64,000 nucleotides of DNA from Nonomuraea typhae (GCF_009760925.1 NZ_VRLV01000010.1:124001-188000); one strand, 5' to 3'. Numbered from the stretch's first letter, positions 23,106 to 32,423 are shown. Translations and numbers: made by a program. Notes: generated by a model not told the origin, from the letters alone.

Positions 23106-24547
23106 TGACGGCGGACACCCTGACGGCCGAGCACCCCACCCCGGCCCGCCCCCGCCGCCATCGGTACGCGGTGGGGCTGATCGCCCTGGTGGCCGCGGCG
23201 GTCTACTCCCTGCTCGGGCTGGTCAAGCTCCACACCTTCCGGGCCAGCACCTTCGACCTGGTCATCGTCGACCAGGCGGTGCGCAACTACTCCCGCTTCC
23301 GCCCGCCGTACATCCCCGTCGTCGGGGGCTGGCACGAGCGGGGCATGGACTACCTCCAGATCGTCGACCACTTCTCGCCGATCTACGCGCTGCTGGCGCC
23401 TTTCTACTGGGTCCACGACGGGCCCGGGTCGCTGATCGTCGCGCAGGCGCTGCTGTTCGCCGCCGCGATCCCCTTCCTGTGGATGTTCACCCGGCGGGTG
23501 CTCGGGGTGCCGCCCGCCTACCTGGTCTCCCTGGCGTACGCGCTGTCGTGGCCCATCGCCCAGGCGGTCGCGTTCGACGCCCACGAGGTCATGTTCGTGC
23601 CGCTGCTGACGGCCATCATGATCGAGCGCTACCACGCCGGCCGGGCGCTGCCCGCGTTCCTCGCGATGGGCGCCCTCCTCCTGGTCAAGGAGGACATGGG
23701 GCTGATGGTGATCGGGTTCGGGCTCTACCTCTTCGTCGTCGGCGACCGGTTCCGCGGCGCCTGCTGCGCGCTCATCGGGGTGGCCGGCATCATGCTGACC
23801 CGCGGGGCCGTCATCCCGATGCTGGGCGGCGACACCGCCGACTTCTGGGCCTACAACCACCTCGGGCCCGACCTGCCGGGCGCGTTGCTCGGCATCCTGC
23901 GCGACCCCCTCGGGACGCTGCTGCTGCCCTTCAGCGAAGCGGCCAAAGTGGACACCCTCATCCTGCTGGCGTGGCCGACGCTGCTGCTGTGCCTGCTGTC
24001 GCCGTTGTCGCTGGTGGCGCTGCCGCACGTGCTGGAGCGCATGCTCTCCGACCGGGAGTTGTGGTGGCAGGCCGACTTCCAGTACAGCGCCTTCACGGTG
24101 GTCATCCTGTTCTGCGCCGGAGTCGACGGGCTGACCCGGTTGCGGCGGTGGCTGCGCCGTGACGACCTGACCCCGGTCTGGTCGGCCGCGGTCCTGGTCG
24201 TGGCGCTGACCCTGGTGCCGCGCTTCGCCCTCGACCAGCTCTACCAGCCCGACTTCTACAAGGGCGACCAGGCCAAGATCGCGGCGGCGAGCGAGGCGGT
24301 GGCGATGGTGCCCGACGGGGTGGTCGTCGAGGCGGGCAACTCCTTCGGGCCCGCCCTCACCCGGCGGGCGACCGTGCTGCTGTTCACCGGCAAGGCCCAC
24401 GACGCGCCCTGGATCGTCGCCGACACCTCCCGATGGGAGTTCCCGTTCGGCTCGGCCGACGAGCAGCGCGCCCAGGTGGAGGAGCGGGTGGCCCGGGGAT
24501 ACACCAAGGTCTTCGACCGCGACGGCGTCGTGGTGCTGCGCCGCTGA
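23105..24547 (+). CDS. DUF2079 membrane protein
   Basis: 480-residue polytopic membrane protein. Family features are seen after the first helix: FRASTFDLVIVDQAVRNYSR, GMDYLQIVDHFSPIYALLAPFYWV and the DAHEVMFVPLL segment, all conserved in DUF2079, a distant relative of the GT-C glycosyltransferase group (the D and H residues sit in the first outer loops). About nine to ten helices; the C-terminal 90 residues are soluble and outside. GTG 23105 is preferred over the TTG at 23096. Activity unknown; a role in transferring lipid-linked sugars is possible by analogy. Confidence 0.85.
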   Translation: MTADTLTAEHPTPARPRRHRYAVGLIALVAAAVYSLLGLVKLHTFRASTFDLVIVDQAVRNYSRFRPPYIPVVGGWHERGMDYLQIVDHFSPIYALLAPFYWVHDGPGSLIVAQALLFAAAIPFLWMFTRRVLGVPPAYLVSLAYALSWPIAQAVAFDAHEVMFVPLLTAIMIERYHAGRALPAFLAMGALLLVKEDMGLMVIGFGLYLFVVGDRFRGACCALIGVAGIMLTRGAVIPMLGGDTADFWAYNHLGPDLPGALLGILRDPLGTLLLPFSEAAKVDTLILLAWPTLLLCLLSPLSLVALPHVLERMLSDRELWWQADFQYSAFTVVILFCAGVDGLTRLRRWLRRDDLTPVWSAAVLVVALTLVPRFALDQLYQPDFYKGDQAKIAAASEAVAMVPDGVVVEAGNSFGPALTRRATVLLFTGKAHDAPWIVADTSRWEFPFGSADEQRAQVEERVARGYTKVFDRDGVVVLRR

Positions 24548-24580
24548 ATTCTGTCGGTGGCCTCCGGCATGCTGCTGCCC

Positions 24581-25384
24581 ATGAAACTGGGGAAGATCGT
24601 GCTGACCGGGGCCGCCGGGCGGGTGGGGACGGCCATCCGTCCCGCGCTGCGCGAGCGGGCGACCCGGCTGGTGCTCGTCGACCGGGTGCCCATGACCGCG
24701 GCCTCGGCCGTGGAAGAGGTCGTCCAGGCCGACCTCGAAGGACTGGACGAGACGCTGGAGATCGTCGGCGGCGCCGACGTGGTGGTGCACCTGTCCGGCC
24801 TGCCCGACGAGGCGCCGCTGGCCGACCTGCTCCAGGCCAACGTGCTCGGCACCCACCACGTCCTCGAGGCCGCCCGGCTGAGCGGCGTCCCCCGCGTGGT
24901 GCTGGCCGGCAGCAACCGCCTCACCGGCCACTACCCCGCCACCCAGACGCTCGGTCCAGGCGTGCCGCCCCGCCCCGACGGCCTGTACGGCGTGAGCAAG
25001 GCGGCCGTCGAAGCCCTCGCGAGCCTCTATGCCGACACCTTCGGCCTCCGGGTCATCAGCCTGCGCATCGGCAGCCTCGAACCCGAACCGGGCAACGCCC
25101 GCCACCTCGCCACCTGGCTGAGCCCCCGCGACTGCGCCGGCTTCTTCGCCGCCGCCCTGACCGCCCCGGGCAACGGCTTCACCGCCGCCTACGCGGTCTC
25201 GGCCAACGCCCGCCGCTTCTGGGAGCTGCCCTCGCTGGGCTACACCCCGCTGGACAACGCCGAAACCTTCGCCGCCCGTTTCCCGGACGCCGACGCCTTC
25301 TTCGTGCCCACCATGCCGCAGGGCGGTCACTTCGCCGGGGCCGACTACACCCTTGACCACGGCGGGCTCCGGCGCGGTCGATAG
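24581..25384 (+). CDS. NAD-dependent epimerase/dehydratase, uronate dehydrogenase-like
   Basis: 267-residue extended short-chain dehydrogenase. The nucleotide-binding motif GAAGRVGTAI begins the protein; the catalytic set is seen in LAGSNRLTGHY (Ser) and YGVSKAAVE (Y-x3-K). The shape, the SNRLTGHYP segment and the short length are closest to uronate dehydrogenases (Udh), which oxidise galacturonate or glucuronate to the lactone. ATG 24581 is preferred: a CATGCT ends eight bases upstream, fitting a leaderless start; GTG 24557 is the longer alternative. It lies 33 bases downstream of the DUF2079 gene. Confidence 0.8.
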   Translation: MKLGKIVLTGAAGRVGTAIRPALRERATRLVLVDRVPMTAASAVEEVVQADLEGLDETLEIVGGADVVVHLSGLPDEAPLADLLQANVLGTHHVLEAARLSGVPRVVLAGSNRLTGHYPATQTLGPGVPPRPDGLYGVSKAAVEALASLYADTFGLRVISLRIGSLEPEPGNARHLATWLSPRDCAGFFAAALTAPGNGFTAAYAVSANARRFWELPSLGYTPLDNAETFAARFPDADAFFVPTMPQGGHFAGADYTLDHGGLRRGR

Positions 25385-25394
25385 AGGCGCATGG

Positions 25395-25420
25395 CCGGGA
25401 GCCGGCCGGCCGGTGCCCGG
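25395..25420. terminator. Bidirectional hairpin between convergent genes
   Basis: CCGGG-AG-CCGG / CCGG-TG-CCCGG arms around a CCGG centre, nine pairs with a two-base internal mismatch, lie in the 112-base gap where the epimerase and the glycosyltransferase genes converge. No T-run follows on either side. Confidence 0.4.
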
Positions 25421-25496
25421 TAAGGGGCCGGGCGGAGGTCAACCCGTGGCCCGGGCGGCCCGACGGCCTGTGACCAGGTCCCGGGGGCGGGCCGGG

Positions 25497-26594
25497 TTAG
25501 CCGATGGCCTGGGTGTAGGCGTGGTCGAAGCCCTCCAGGACCGCCTTCCAGGAGCCTGCCGTGGGTTCCGTGGAGCGGTTGTGGGTGGCCATCGCGGTGC
25601 GCAGGGCGGTGTCGGTGGTGAGGCGGGCGATGCAGCGGGCCAGGTCCGCTTCGTTGCGGGCCAGCAGGCCCTCCTCGCCGTGGCGGACGAAGTCGGCCAC
25701 CCCGCTGCGTTCCCTGGCGATCACCGGCAGCCCGGCGGCCCTGGCCTCCAGGGCGGCGATGCCGAAGGACTCCAGGGGCGCCGGGGCGACGAACAGGTCG
25801 GCGGCGGCCAGGAGCTTGGCGATCTCCTCGCGGCTCTGCCGGCCGGGTAGCGTGACCCAGCCGGTCATGCCGTTCTTGGCCAGGTAACGTTCCATCGAGG
25901 CGCGGGCGGGGCCGTCCCCGACGATCGTGGCCCGCATCGGCACCGAGGGCGGGACCTTCGACCTGGCCGCGTGCAGCGCCCGCAGCAGGCGCACCGGGTG
26001 TTTGCGCGGCGCCAGGCGGCCGACCGCCACGATGTGCGCCCCGGGTTCCGCCGGAGGCGCTCCGACTCCCACCGGGCGCCAGCCGGACAGGTCGAGGCCG
26101 TTGGAGACCACGTGCACCGGCACCCCGCGCCCGGCGACCCTGCGGATGGCCACGGCGGCGGCGTTGCTGACGGTCGTGGCGACGACCCCCCACCGGTGCC
26201 ATTCGTAGACGAGGCGCAGCAACCGGTAGACCGCCCGGGTGCCGGGGTCCCACATGCTGTGGACGGTCACCACGACGGGCAGTCCGGCGCGTACGGCGGC
26301 GCGTACCCCCATCCAGGCGAACGGCGAGACCGCCCCGGTGTGAACGTGGACCACGGCCGGGCGGGAGGTGGTGAGCAGGCGGGTGATGTGTCCCACACCC
26401 CGCGGGTGCACGGGCAGGTCGAAGGGCATTCTGGCGACGATCCTGTGCACGCCGTCGAGGGGCTCGCCGCGGGTGGCCGTGGCCACCTCGACCTCGTGGC
26501 CGGCCTCCCGCTGCTGACGCACGAGGTCGGCCACCTGGACCTCGATCCCCCCGAGCCGCGGCAGGTAACAGTCACTCACGTGAAAGATCCGCAC
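25497..26594 (-). CDS. GT4-family glycosyltransferase
   Basis: 365-residue retaining glycosyltransferase with two Rossmann domains. The acceptor half starts RIFHVSDCYLPRLGGIEVQV, with the GGIE loop of GT4 enzymes. The donor half has AVGRLAPRKHPVRLLRAL, and APAPLESFGIAALEARAAGLPVI, the E-x7-E donor-binding motif. Cytosolic or membrane-peripheral. It is divergent from a PIG-L deacetylase and probably regulated with it from a shared palindromic promoter. GT4 plus PIG-L recalls mycothiol or glycolipid assembly (sugar transfer then N-deacetylation), but this pair is not shown to be MshA/MshB. Start is GTG 26594. Confidence 0.88.
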   Translation of the reverse strand: MRIFHVSDCYLPRLGGIEVQVADLVRQQREAGHEVEVATATRGEPLDGVHRIVARMPFDLPVHPRGVGHITRLLTTSRPAVVHVHTGAVSPFAWMGVRAAVRAGLPVVVTVHSMWDPGTRAVYRLLRLVYEWHRWGVVATTVSNAAAVAIRRVAGRGVPVHVVSNGLDLSGWRPVGVGAPPAEPGAHIVAVGRLAPRKHPVRLLRALHAARSKVPPSVPMRATIVGDGPARASMERYLAKNGMTGWVTLPGRQSREEIAKLLAAADLFVAPAPLESFGIAALEARAAGLPVIARERSGVADFVRHGEEGLLARNEADLARCIARLTTDTALRTAMATHNRSTEPTAGSWKAVLEGFDHAYTQAIG

Positions 26595-26598
26595 CTCT

Positions 26599-26614
26599 CC
26601 CAGACTAATCTGGG
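26599..26614. promoter_or_regulatory. Shared divergent leaderless promoter
   Basis: Palindrome CCCAGA-CTAA-TCTGGG. It contains TAATCT (26606-26611) as -10 box for the plus strand and TAGTCT (26607-26602) for the minus strand, overlapping in the middle. Each -10 ends exactly eight bases before a GTG start (26619 plus, 26594 minus), so both messages should be leaderless and mutually exclusive in polymerase binding. Confidence 0.6.
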
Positions 26615-26618
26615 CCCT

Positions 26619-27437
26619 GTGCCAACAAAGCCACGCACAGCTGTGTTCTTCCACGCTCACCCCGATGACGAGGCCCTTTTGACGGCGGGCACGATGGCGA
26701 TGCTCGCCGCGGAGGGTCATCGGGTGGTGCTGGTGGTGGCGACCGCCGGTGAGCGCGGCCTGGCCGAGATGGGGCCGGGTGACGAGCTGGGCGAGACGCG
26801 GCTCAAGGAGCTGTACACCTCGGCGGCGCTGCTGGGGTGCGCGCGGGTGGAGTGCCTGGGGTACGGCGACTCGGGGCTGAGCCCGAAGGGCGGCATCGCC
26901 GAGGAGCGGCCGGACAACGCCTTCATCGACGCCGACACCGACGGGGCGGCCGGGCAGCTGGCCGCCATCCTGAAGGAGGAGGAGGCCGACCTGCTGGCGA
27001 TCTACGATCCGGCGGGCGGCTACGGGCATCCGGACCATGTGCAGGTGCACCGGGTGGGCCGGCGGGCCGCCGAAATGGCCGGGACGGAGATCGTCCTGGA
27101 GGCGACGGTGAACCGGGATCCGTTGCTGAAGGCGCTGAAGTTCGCGGGAAAGGTGTACAAGTTCCCGCCGGAGTTCGATCCGCGCACATTCGAGAGCGCA
27201 TACACACCAGGCGACCAGATCACGCATAGGGTGAACGTCAGGAAGTACACCAAGCAGAAGCGGGCGTCGATGGCGGCGCACGTCACGCAGGCCAGCGGCG
27301 GCGACAGTGATCGCACGCTGGCCGTCATGCTCAAGATCCCCGGCCCCCTGTATCGGCTGGTGTTCGGCACGGAATGGTTCGTCCGCCGGGACGTGCCGCC
27401 GGGCACCCGCCTCACTCACCCCTTCGAGCAGGCCTGA
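26619..27437 (+). CDS. PIG-L family N-deacetylase (LmbE-like)
   Basis: 272-residue zinc hydrolase that removes acetyl groups from N-acetylglucosamine-type sugars on glycolipids or small molecules. The zinc and catalytic motif HAHPDDEAL is at residues 12-20 and the third ligand lies in GYGHPDHVQVH. Length and layout match MshB, Mca and related deacetylases. Start is GTG 26619 with a leaderless promoter. The next gene starts inside its stop (TGATG at 27435-27439), so they are coupled. Together with the divergent GT4 gene it suggests modification of a sugar-lipid or mycothiol-like compound. Confidence 0.88.
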   Translation: MPTKPRTAVFFHAHPDDEALLTAGTMAMLAAEGHRVVLVVATAGERGLAEMGPGDELGETRLKELYTSAALLGCARVECLGYGDSGLSPKGGIAEERPDNAFIDADTDGAAGQLAAILKEEEADLLAIYDPAGGYGHPDHVQVHRVGRRAAEMAGTEIVLEATVNRDPLLKALKFAGKVYKFPPEFDPRTFESAYTPGDQITHRVNVRKYTKQKRASMAAHVTQASGGDSDRTLAVMLKIPGPLYRLVFGTEWFVRRDVPPGTRLTHPFEQA

Positions 27438-28489
27438 TGAAGAACAAGTGGCTGCAGGCCACGCTGTCGGTACTGTCGCTGGCCCTGGCCGTGATGCTGG
27501 TGGTCTACCTGCCGCAGATCGTGCAGACGCTGACCGGCAAGCCCGTCTCCTGGCGGGAGATCGGCGCGGAGTTCGGCCAGCTGAGCGTGGGCACGATCGC
27601 GCTCATGGTCGGGTTGTGGCTGCTCAGCCTGTTCGCCTACACGTTCGTGCTGACGAACTCGATGCCGGGGCTGAGCAACCTGCAGGCGATCACGCTGAAC
27701 GCGGCGGGCAGCGCGGTCAGCAACCTGCTGCCGTTCGGCGGCGCAGCGGGCGTGGCGCTGACGTTCGGCATGTGCAAGGGCTGGGGTTTCGGCTACCGGT
27801 CGATCGTGGTGATGACGCTGGTCAGCGGCGTGTGGAACACGTTGTTCCGGTTCGTTCTGCCCGCGGTGGGCATCATCGCGCTGCTCATGGCCGGCGAGGT
27901 GATCAACCCGACCGTGGAGCGGGCCGGCTGGGTGGGCGCGGTGTCGATCCTGGTGCTCGTGGCCGTGGTGGCCGCGGCGCTGTACTGGGATCGGGCCGCC
28001 CTCGTCCTGGGCAAGGTGCTCGACATGCTGGCCAGGCCGTTCAAGAAAGAGGTCTCTCCCGCTCTCGACCGGTTGCGCGCCGACACCGCGGGGGTCGTCA
28101 AGACCCGCTGGCCGGGGCTGTCGGCCTCGATGATCGCGTTCCTGGCGCTGCAGTGGGCGATCATGGTCGTCTGCATGCAGGCCACCGGCGCCTATCCGGG
28201 GCTGGCGCAGTCGATCGCGGTCTTCGCGCTGTCGCGGGTGCTCACGGCGGCGCTGATCACGCCGAGCGGCGCCGGGATCATGGAGGGCGGGGTGGTGCTC
28301 CTGCTCGTCACCTTCGGCGTGGACACGGCTCCGGCGACCGCGACCGCCCTGCTGTTCGGCTTCTGGACTTACACTATCGAGATCCCCTTCGGTGGCCTGG
28401 CGTTGGGCGCGTGGGCGCTGCTGCGCAGGCGCAACAGCCGTGACGCCGCCACCGAGACGACGTCCGAGAGCTTGAAGGCCCCGCAGTGA
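27437..28489 (+). CDS. LPG-synthase transmembrane-domain (UPF0104) protein
   Basis: 350-residue integral membrane protein. Helical segments include LQATLSVLSLALAVMLVVYLP, NAAGSAVSNLLPFGGAAGVAL and SRVLTAALITPSGAGIMEGGV; the S-N-LLPFGG and TP-G-G-EGG loops are hallmarks of the flippase half of MprF (lysylphosphatidylglycerol synthase). The aminoacyl-transferase half is missing, so it should act as a lipid transporter or scramblase rather than a synthase. Coupled to the PIG-L gene by a one-base stop/start overlap; it may move the deacetylated glycolipid across the membrane. Confidence 0.85.
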   Translation: MKNKWLQATLSVLSLALAVMLVVYLPQIVQTLTGKPVSWREIGAEFGQLSVGTIALMVGLWLLSLFAYTFVLTNSMPGLSNLQAITLNAAGSAVSNLLPFGGAAGVALTFGMCKGWGFGYRSIVVMTLVSGVWNTLFRFVLPAVGIIALLMAGEVINPTVERAGWVGAVSILVLVAVVAAALYWDRAALVLGKVLDMLARPFKKEVSPALDRLRADTAGVVKTRWPGLSASMIAFLALQWAIMVVCMQATGAYPGLAQSIAVFALSRVLTAALITPSGAGIMEGGVVLLLVTFGVDTAPATATALLFGFWTYTIEIPFGGLALGAWALLRRRNSRDAATETTSESLKAPQ

Positions 28490-28552
28490 CCCTTCCAAAC
28501 CCCTCAAAGACCTTGTGCGTGATTCGGAAGCGCGCATAGCGTGGCGGCTGAC

Positions 28553-31500
28553 ATGGTGGCGTTCCGAGTACTGGGGCCAGTCGAGGCGTACGAAGACGAC
28601 GAACTCGACCTCGGCGGGTTGCGGCAACGGGCCGTGCTCGCCCGATTGCTCGTGGCCAGGGGTCAGGTCGTGCCGGTCGACACCCTGCTCTACGACCTGT
28701 GGGCGGACGACACGGCCAAGGGCGCGCAGTCGGGGCTGCAGGTGTACATTTCGCGGCTGCGCCGCGTGCTGGAGCCCGGCCGCCCGCGCGGGGGTCCCAA
28801 CCGGCTGCTGGTGACGGTCGCCTCCGGGTACGCGCTGCGCGTGGCGCCCGACCAGGTCGACGCCCTGCGCTTCGAGCAGCAGGTGCGCAACGCGGGCGAG
28901 CGCCTGGACAGCGACGATCCGCAGGCGGCCAGGACGTTCCTGGAGAAGGCGCTCGGGTTGTGGCGCGGCACGCCGTACTCCGACTTCGCCGACCAGGCGT
29001 GGGCGGAGGCCGAGGTGAACCGGCTGACCGAGCTGCGGCTGGTGGCGCGGGAACGGCACGCCGACACCGGGCTGCGCCTCGGGCTCAACGCCGAGACCGT
29101 ACCCGACCTGGAGGCGATGACCACCGAGCATCCGCTGCGCGAGGAGGGCTGGCGGCTGCTGTCGCTGGGCCTGTACCGCAGCGGGCGGCAGGGGGACGCG
29201 CTGGCGGCGCTGCGCCGGGCGCGCGGCATCCTGGCCGACGAACTGGGCATCGACCCGGGTCCCGCGCTGCGCAAGCTGGAGTCCGACATCCTCGCCCAGG
29301 CGCCGGAGCTGGAGCTGTCGCCTCCGGCGCGACCGGCGCGGCCCGCGACGCCGGTCACCGACACGTGGCCGCCGCGGCCGGCCACGCCCGTGGAGCCGCC
29401 GCCGCTGGAGCCGGAGCCGTTCGTCGGCCGCGACGCCGAGCTGAGCCGCCTGACCCAGGCCGCCGCCCGCACCGGGCGCTTCCAGGTCGCGATCGTCACC
29501 GGCGTGGCCGGCGCGGGCAAGACGACGCTGCTGCGCCAGCTCGAGAGCAGGCTCACCGCCGACGGCTGGATGACCTCCTCGGGCGCCTGCCCCGACTCGA
29601 GCGCCACCCCGCCCGGCTGGGCGTGGGTGGAGATCCTGCGCACGCTGGTCGGCGTGACCGGCGCGGGCGAGTACGCCCAGCTCCTGGCGCCGCTGCTGGA
29701 GGACGCCGACCCCGATCCCGACGACGACGAGGTCTCCGGCGGCTTCCGGCTGCACCGCGCGGTCGGCGGCTACCTCGCCGGGGTGGCCAGGCGCGCGCCC
29801 GTGCTGCTGACGCTCGAGGACCTCCACTGGGCCGACGACCAGACGCTCGCGCTGCTGCGCGCGCTGCCCAGCCTGCTGGCCACCAGCCGGGTGATGCTCG
29901 TGGTGACCTGCCGGGAGGGCGAGCTCGACGACCGGCAGTCCGACGTGCTGGCGGCGCTGGCCAGGCTCGGGCCCGTGCGGGTGGTGCTGTCCGGGCTCGA
30001 CCCCAAGGCGGTGGCCGAGCTGGTGAAGGCCACCTGCGTGCGGGAGATCGACGAGGACGCGGTCGAGTCGATCGTGGAGCGCACCGGCGGCAACCCGTTC
30101 TTCGTGCGCGAGACCGTGCGCCTGCTCGACTCCGAGGCCGCGGCCGCCGGGGAGACGACCACGACCGCGGTGCTCTCCCGGGTGCCCTCCGGCGTACGCG
30201 ACGTGCTGCGCCGGCGCATCTCGCGGCTGCCCGCCGACGCCCAGCAGATCCTCCTGCAGGCCGCCGTGATCGGCCGCGACGTGGACATCAACGTGCTCAT
30301 CAGCGTGGCCGGGGGCGAGGACCCCGTGGTCGAGGCGGTGGAGGCGGCGCTGCTGGCCGGCCTGGTCACCGAGCCGGGGCCCGGGATGCTCAGGTTCGAC
30401 CACGACCTCGTGCGGGACACGATCTACTCCGACGCCTCGCGGCTGCGCCGTACCCGGCTGCACGCGGAGGTGGCGACGGCGATCGAGGAGCGCAACCCGG
30501 CGGACGTGGCGGCGCTGGCGCACCACTACTTCCTGGCCGACGCCGCGGAGAAGGCGGTGCACTACTCCGGGCTCGCGGCCGAGCAGGCCGAGCGGCGCTT
30601 CGCGCACCGCGAGGCGGCACGGCTCTGGGAGCAGGCGATCGCGGCCTTCGAGCGGACCGGTGGCGACGCTCGTTCCTATCCCGCCCCGCCGAACCCCAGG
30701 GAACGCCTGCAGCTCATGCTCCGCCAGATCAAGGCGCTGGCCGTCTGCGGCGACATGACGGCCGCCCGGCTGCTGCGCCGCCAGGCGATGGACCTGGCGC
30801 TGCCGCTGCAGGATCTGGAGATCACCGCGCGGGTGGCGGCGTCGCTGGCCGTACCGCACAAGGGGATGGCGCGCGACTTCACCCGCACCGCGTGGGAGAT
30901 CGTGGACGTCACCGAGAAGGCGCTCATGGAGCTGCCCGAGGGCGAGCAGACGCTGCGGGCGAGCCTGCTGACGACGCTGGCGCTGGAGCTGGAGGGCTCC
31001 TCGGCGCCCGAGCGCGGGCGTCAGGCGTCGCTGGAGGCGCTGGAGCTGGCCCGGCAGAGCGGCGACCCGGCGCTGATCGCGGCGGCGCTGAGCGGGCGGC
31101 TGCGGCAGTCCTACGACATTCCGGCGGTGGACACGCGCGAGAGCATCGGGCGCGAGCTGCTGGAGGTGGCGCAGCGCTCCGGCCAGATGGCCACGCAGGC
31201 GCTGGCCCATCTGGTGCTGGTGGAGTGCGCGGCGGCGCGCGGCGAGTTCGGGGTGGCCGACCGGCACGCGGCGGCGGCCGATCGGCTGGCCAAGCAGTAC
31301 GACCTGTCGGCGCCGGCCGCGGTCTCGGCCTGGTACGCCGGGCAGCGGCTGATGATCGCCGGCGACTACGCGGGGGCCGAGCGGGCCTACCGTGACGCGG
31401 CCAGGCTGACGGCGCGGGCGGGCATGCTCGAAGGCCGCCAGGACCTGCCGCGGATCACCACGTTCTGCCTGCACCTGGTCGACGGGCGGGCGGCCGAGAC

Positions 31501-31948
31501 GGTCGAGATGCTGAGCGACCTGCACCTGCGCGGCTCGAAGTGGACGCTCGACGCCTACGCGCTGGCGCTGGCCTCGGCCGGGCACATCTCCGACGCCAAG
31601 GCGGTGGCGGCCACGCGCCCGCCGGTGCGGCCCGACTTCCTGTACGAGCTGGCGATGACCTGGCGGGCGCTGGCCGGGATGCTGCTGGACGACCGCGAGC
31701 GGATGGTCGACTGCTACGACAAGCTCAAGCCGTTCGCCGACCGCATCGCGGGCGCGGGCACGGGCGTGGTGGCGCTGTGGCCGGTCGCGCTGACACTGGG
31801 AGATCTCGCGGTACGGCTGGGCCAGCCGGAGGCCGCCCGCGACCACTACCGCAAGGCGCTGGAGGTGGCCGAGCGGGTCGGGGTGGAGCGCTGGGTGGAG
31901 GCGGCGCGGCGTTCGGTCAGCAACTCACTTGGAAACGGTCACTCTTGA
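28553..31948 (+). CDS. AfsR/SARP-type regulator with AAA ATPase and TPR domains
   Basis: 1131-residue transcription activator. Residues 1-95 form an OmpR-like DNA-binding domain (VAFRVLGPVEAYEDDELDLG, GLQVYISRLRRVLE), about 100-245 a BTAD domain (LRFEQQVRNAGERL), and from about 290 an AAA/STAND ATPase with Walker A GVAGAGKTTLL near 315 and Walker B-like VLLTLEDLHWADDQ. The last 450 residues are helical TPR-like repeats. Length matches large SARP regulators of antibiotic pathways (AfsR type). No biosynthetic cluster adjoins it, so its target is probably elsewhere or global. Start ATG 28553; GTG 28541 also possible. Confidence 0.9.
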   Translation: MVAFRVLGPVEAYEDDELDLGGLRQRAVLARLLVARGQVVPVDTLLYDLWADDTAKGAQSGLQVYISRLRRVLEPGRPRGGPNRLLVTVASGYALRVAPDQVDALRFEQQVRNAGERLDSDDPQAARTFLEKALGLWRGTPYSDFADQAWAEAEVNRLTELRLVARERHADTGLRLGLNAETVPDLEAMTTEHPLREEGWRLLSLGLYRSGRQGDALAALRRARGILADELGIDPGPALRKLESDILAQAPELELSPPARPARPATPVTDTWPPRPATPVEPPPLEPEPFVGRDAELSRLTQAAARTGRFQVAIVTGVAGAGKTTLLRQLESRLTADGWMTSSGACPDSSATPPGWAWVEILRTLVGVTGAGEYAQLLAPLLEDADPDPDDDEVSGGFRLHRAVGGYLAGVARRAPVLLTLEDLHWADDQTLALLRALPSLLATSRVMLVVTCREGELDDRQSDVLAALARLGPVRVVLSGLDPKAVAELVKATCVREIDEDAVESIVERTGGNPFFVRETVRLLDSEAAAAGETTTTAVLSRVPSGVRDVLRRRISRLPADAQQILLQAAVIGRDVDINVLISVAGGEDPVVEAVEAALLAGLVTEPGPGMLRFDHDLVRDTIYSDASRLRRTRLHAEVATAIEERNPADVAALAHHYFLADAAEKAVHYSGLAAEQAERRFAHREAARLWEQAIAAFERTGGDARSYPAPPNPRERLQLMLRQIKALAVCGDMTAARLLRRQAMDLALPLQDLEITARVAASLAVPHKGMARDFTRTAWEIVDVTEKALMELPEGEQTLRASLLTTLALELEGSSAPERGRQASLEALELARQSGDPALIAAALSGRLRQSYDIPAVDTRESIGRELLEVAQRSGQMATQALAHLVLVECAAARGEFGVADRHAAAADRLAKQYDLSAPAAVSAWYAGQRLMIAGDYAGAERAYRDAARLTARAGMLEGRQDLPRITTFCLHLVDGRAAETVEMLSDLHLRGSKWTLDAYALALASAGHISDAKAVAATRPPVRPDFLYELAMTWRALAGMLLDDRERMVDCYDKLKPFADRIAGAGTGVVALWPVALTLGDLAVRLGQPEAARDHYRKALEVAERVGVERWVEAARRSVSNSLGNGHS

Positions 31949-32423
31949 TCGTCTTGCCGTCGCTCCGCACGGTCAGCTCGATCCGGTACCACCCGGGGTT
32001 GTCGGCGACCCTGGGCTCCCAGGTGAGCGTGCGCTTGAGGCCGCCGAAGCCGGAGTGGTCGACCAGGTAGGCGCTCCACTGCTTGCTGCGCGGGCTCCAG
32101 CGGGACAGCTGCCAGCGGTAGAGCACGGTGGTGCCGGGCTCGGGGTTGATCACGACGCTCCTGGCCAGGTAGGTGCGGTCGCAACCGGCGGCGCCCGCCT
32201 TGGCGCTGACGGCGATGACGCCGGGCGCGGGGGCGGGGGTGTTGGAGGTGATCGGCACCTCGCGCGCCTGCAGCGTGACCGGCTGCGCGGGCTTGGGCGC
32301 GGAGTTGGCGGTGTCGTAGGCGGAGAAGCCGAGGTAGGCGCTGGTCGCGGCGAGCGCGGCGACGCACAGCCGGGCGGCGGTGGCCGAGCCGGTGGTCAGT
32401 GCGGCGGTGGTTGCCTTGCTCAT
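31917..32423 (-). CDS. Secreted or membrane-anchored hypothetical protein, 168 aa
   Basis: Unknown function. An N-terminal hydrophobic segment (ARLCVAALAATSAYLGFSAY, residues about 17-37) is a signal peptide or anchor; a Pro/Ala linker follows. The C-terminal 100 residues look like a beta-sandwich (TTVLYRWQLSRWSPRSKQWS, RIELTVRSDGKTIKSDRFQV) with two cysteines (AGCDRTY and the final C) that may pair. GAGGTG sits seven bases before ATG 32423. Its last 32 bases overlap the SARP gene end. Confidence 0.68.
   Translation of the reverse strand: MSKATTAALTTGSATAARLCVAALAATSAYLGFSAYDTANSAPKPAQPVTLQAREVPITSNTPAPAPGVIAVSAKAGAAGCDRTYLARSVVINPEPGTTVLYRWQLSRWSPRSKQWSAYLVDHSGFGGLKRTLTWEPRVADNPGWYRIELTVRSDGKTIKSDRFQVSC

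Noticed and set aside
27416..31846. 1476-codon minus-strand open frame
   Set aside because: It lies antisense to the LPG-like and SARP genes, has no domain, and has the Arg/His/Gln-rich composition expected of a shadow frame.
28553..31948. SARP regulator as marker of an antibiotic gene cluster in this window
   Set aside because: No polyketide, peptide or terpene synthase genes are found on either side.
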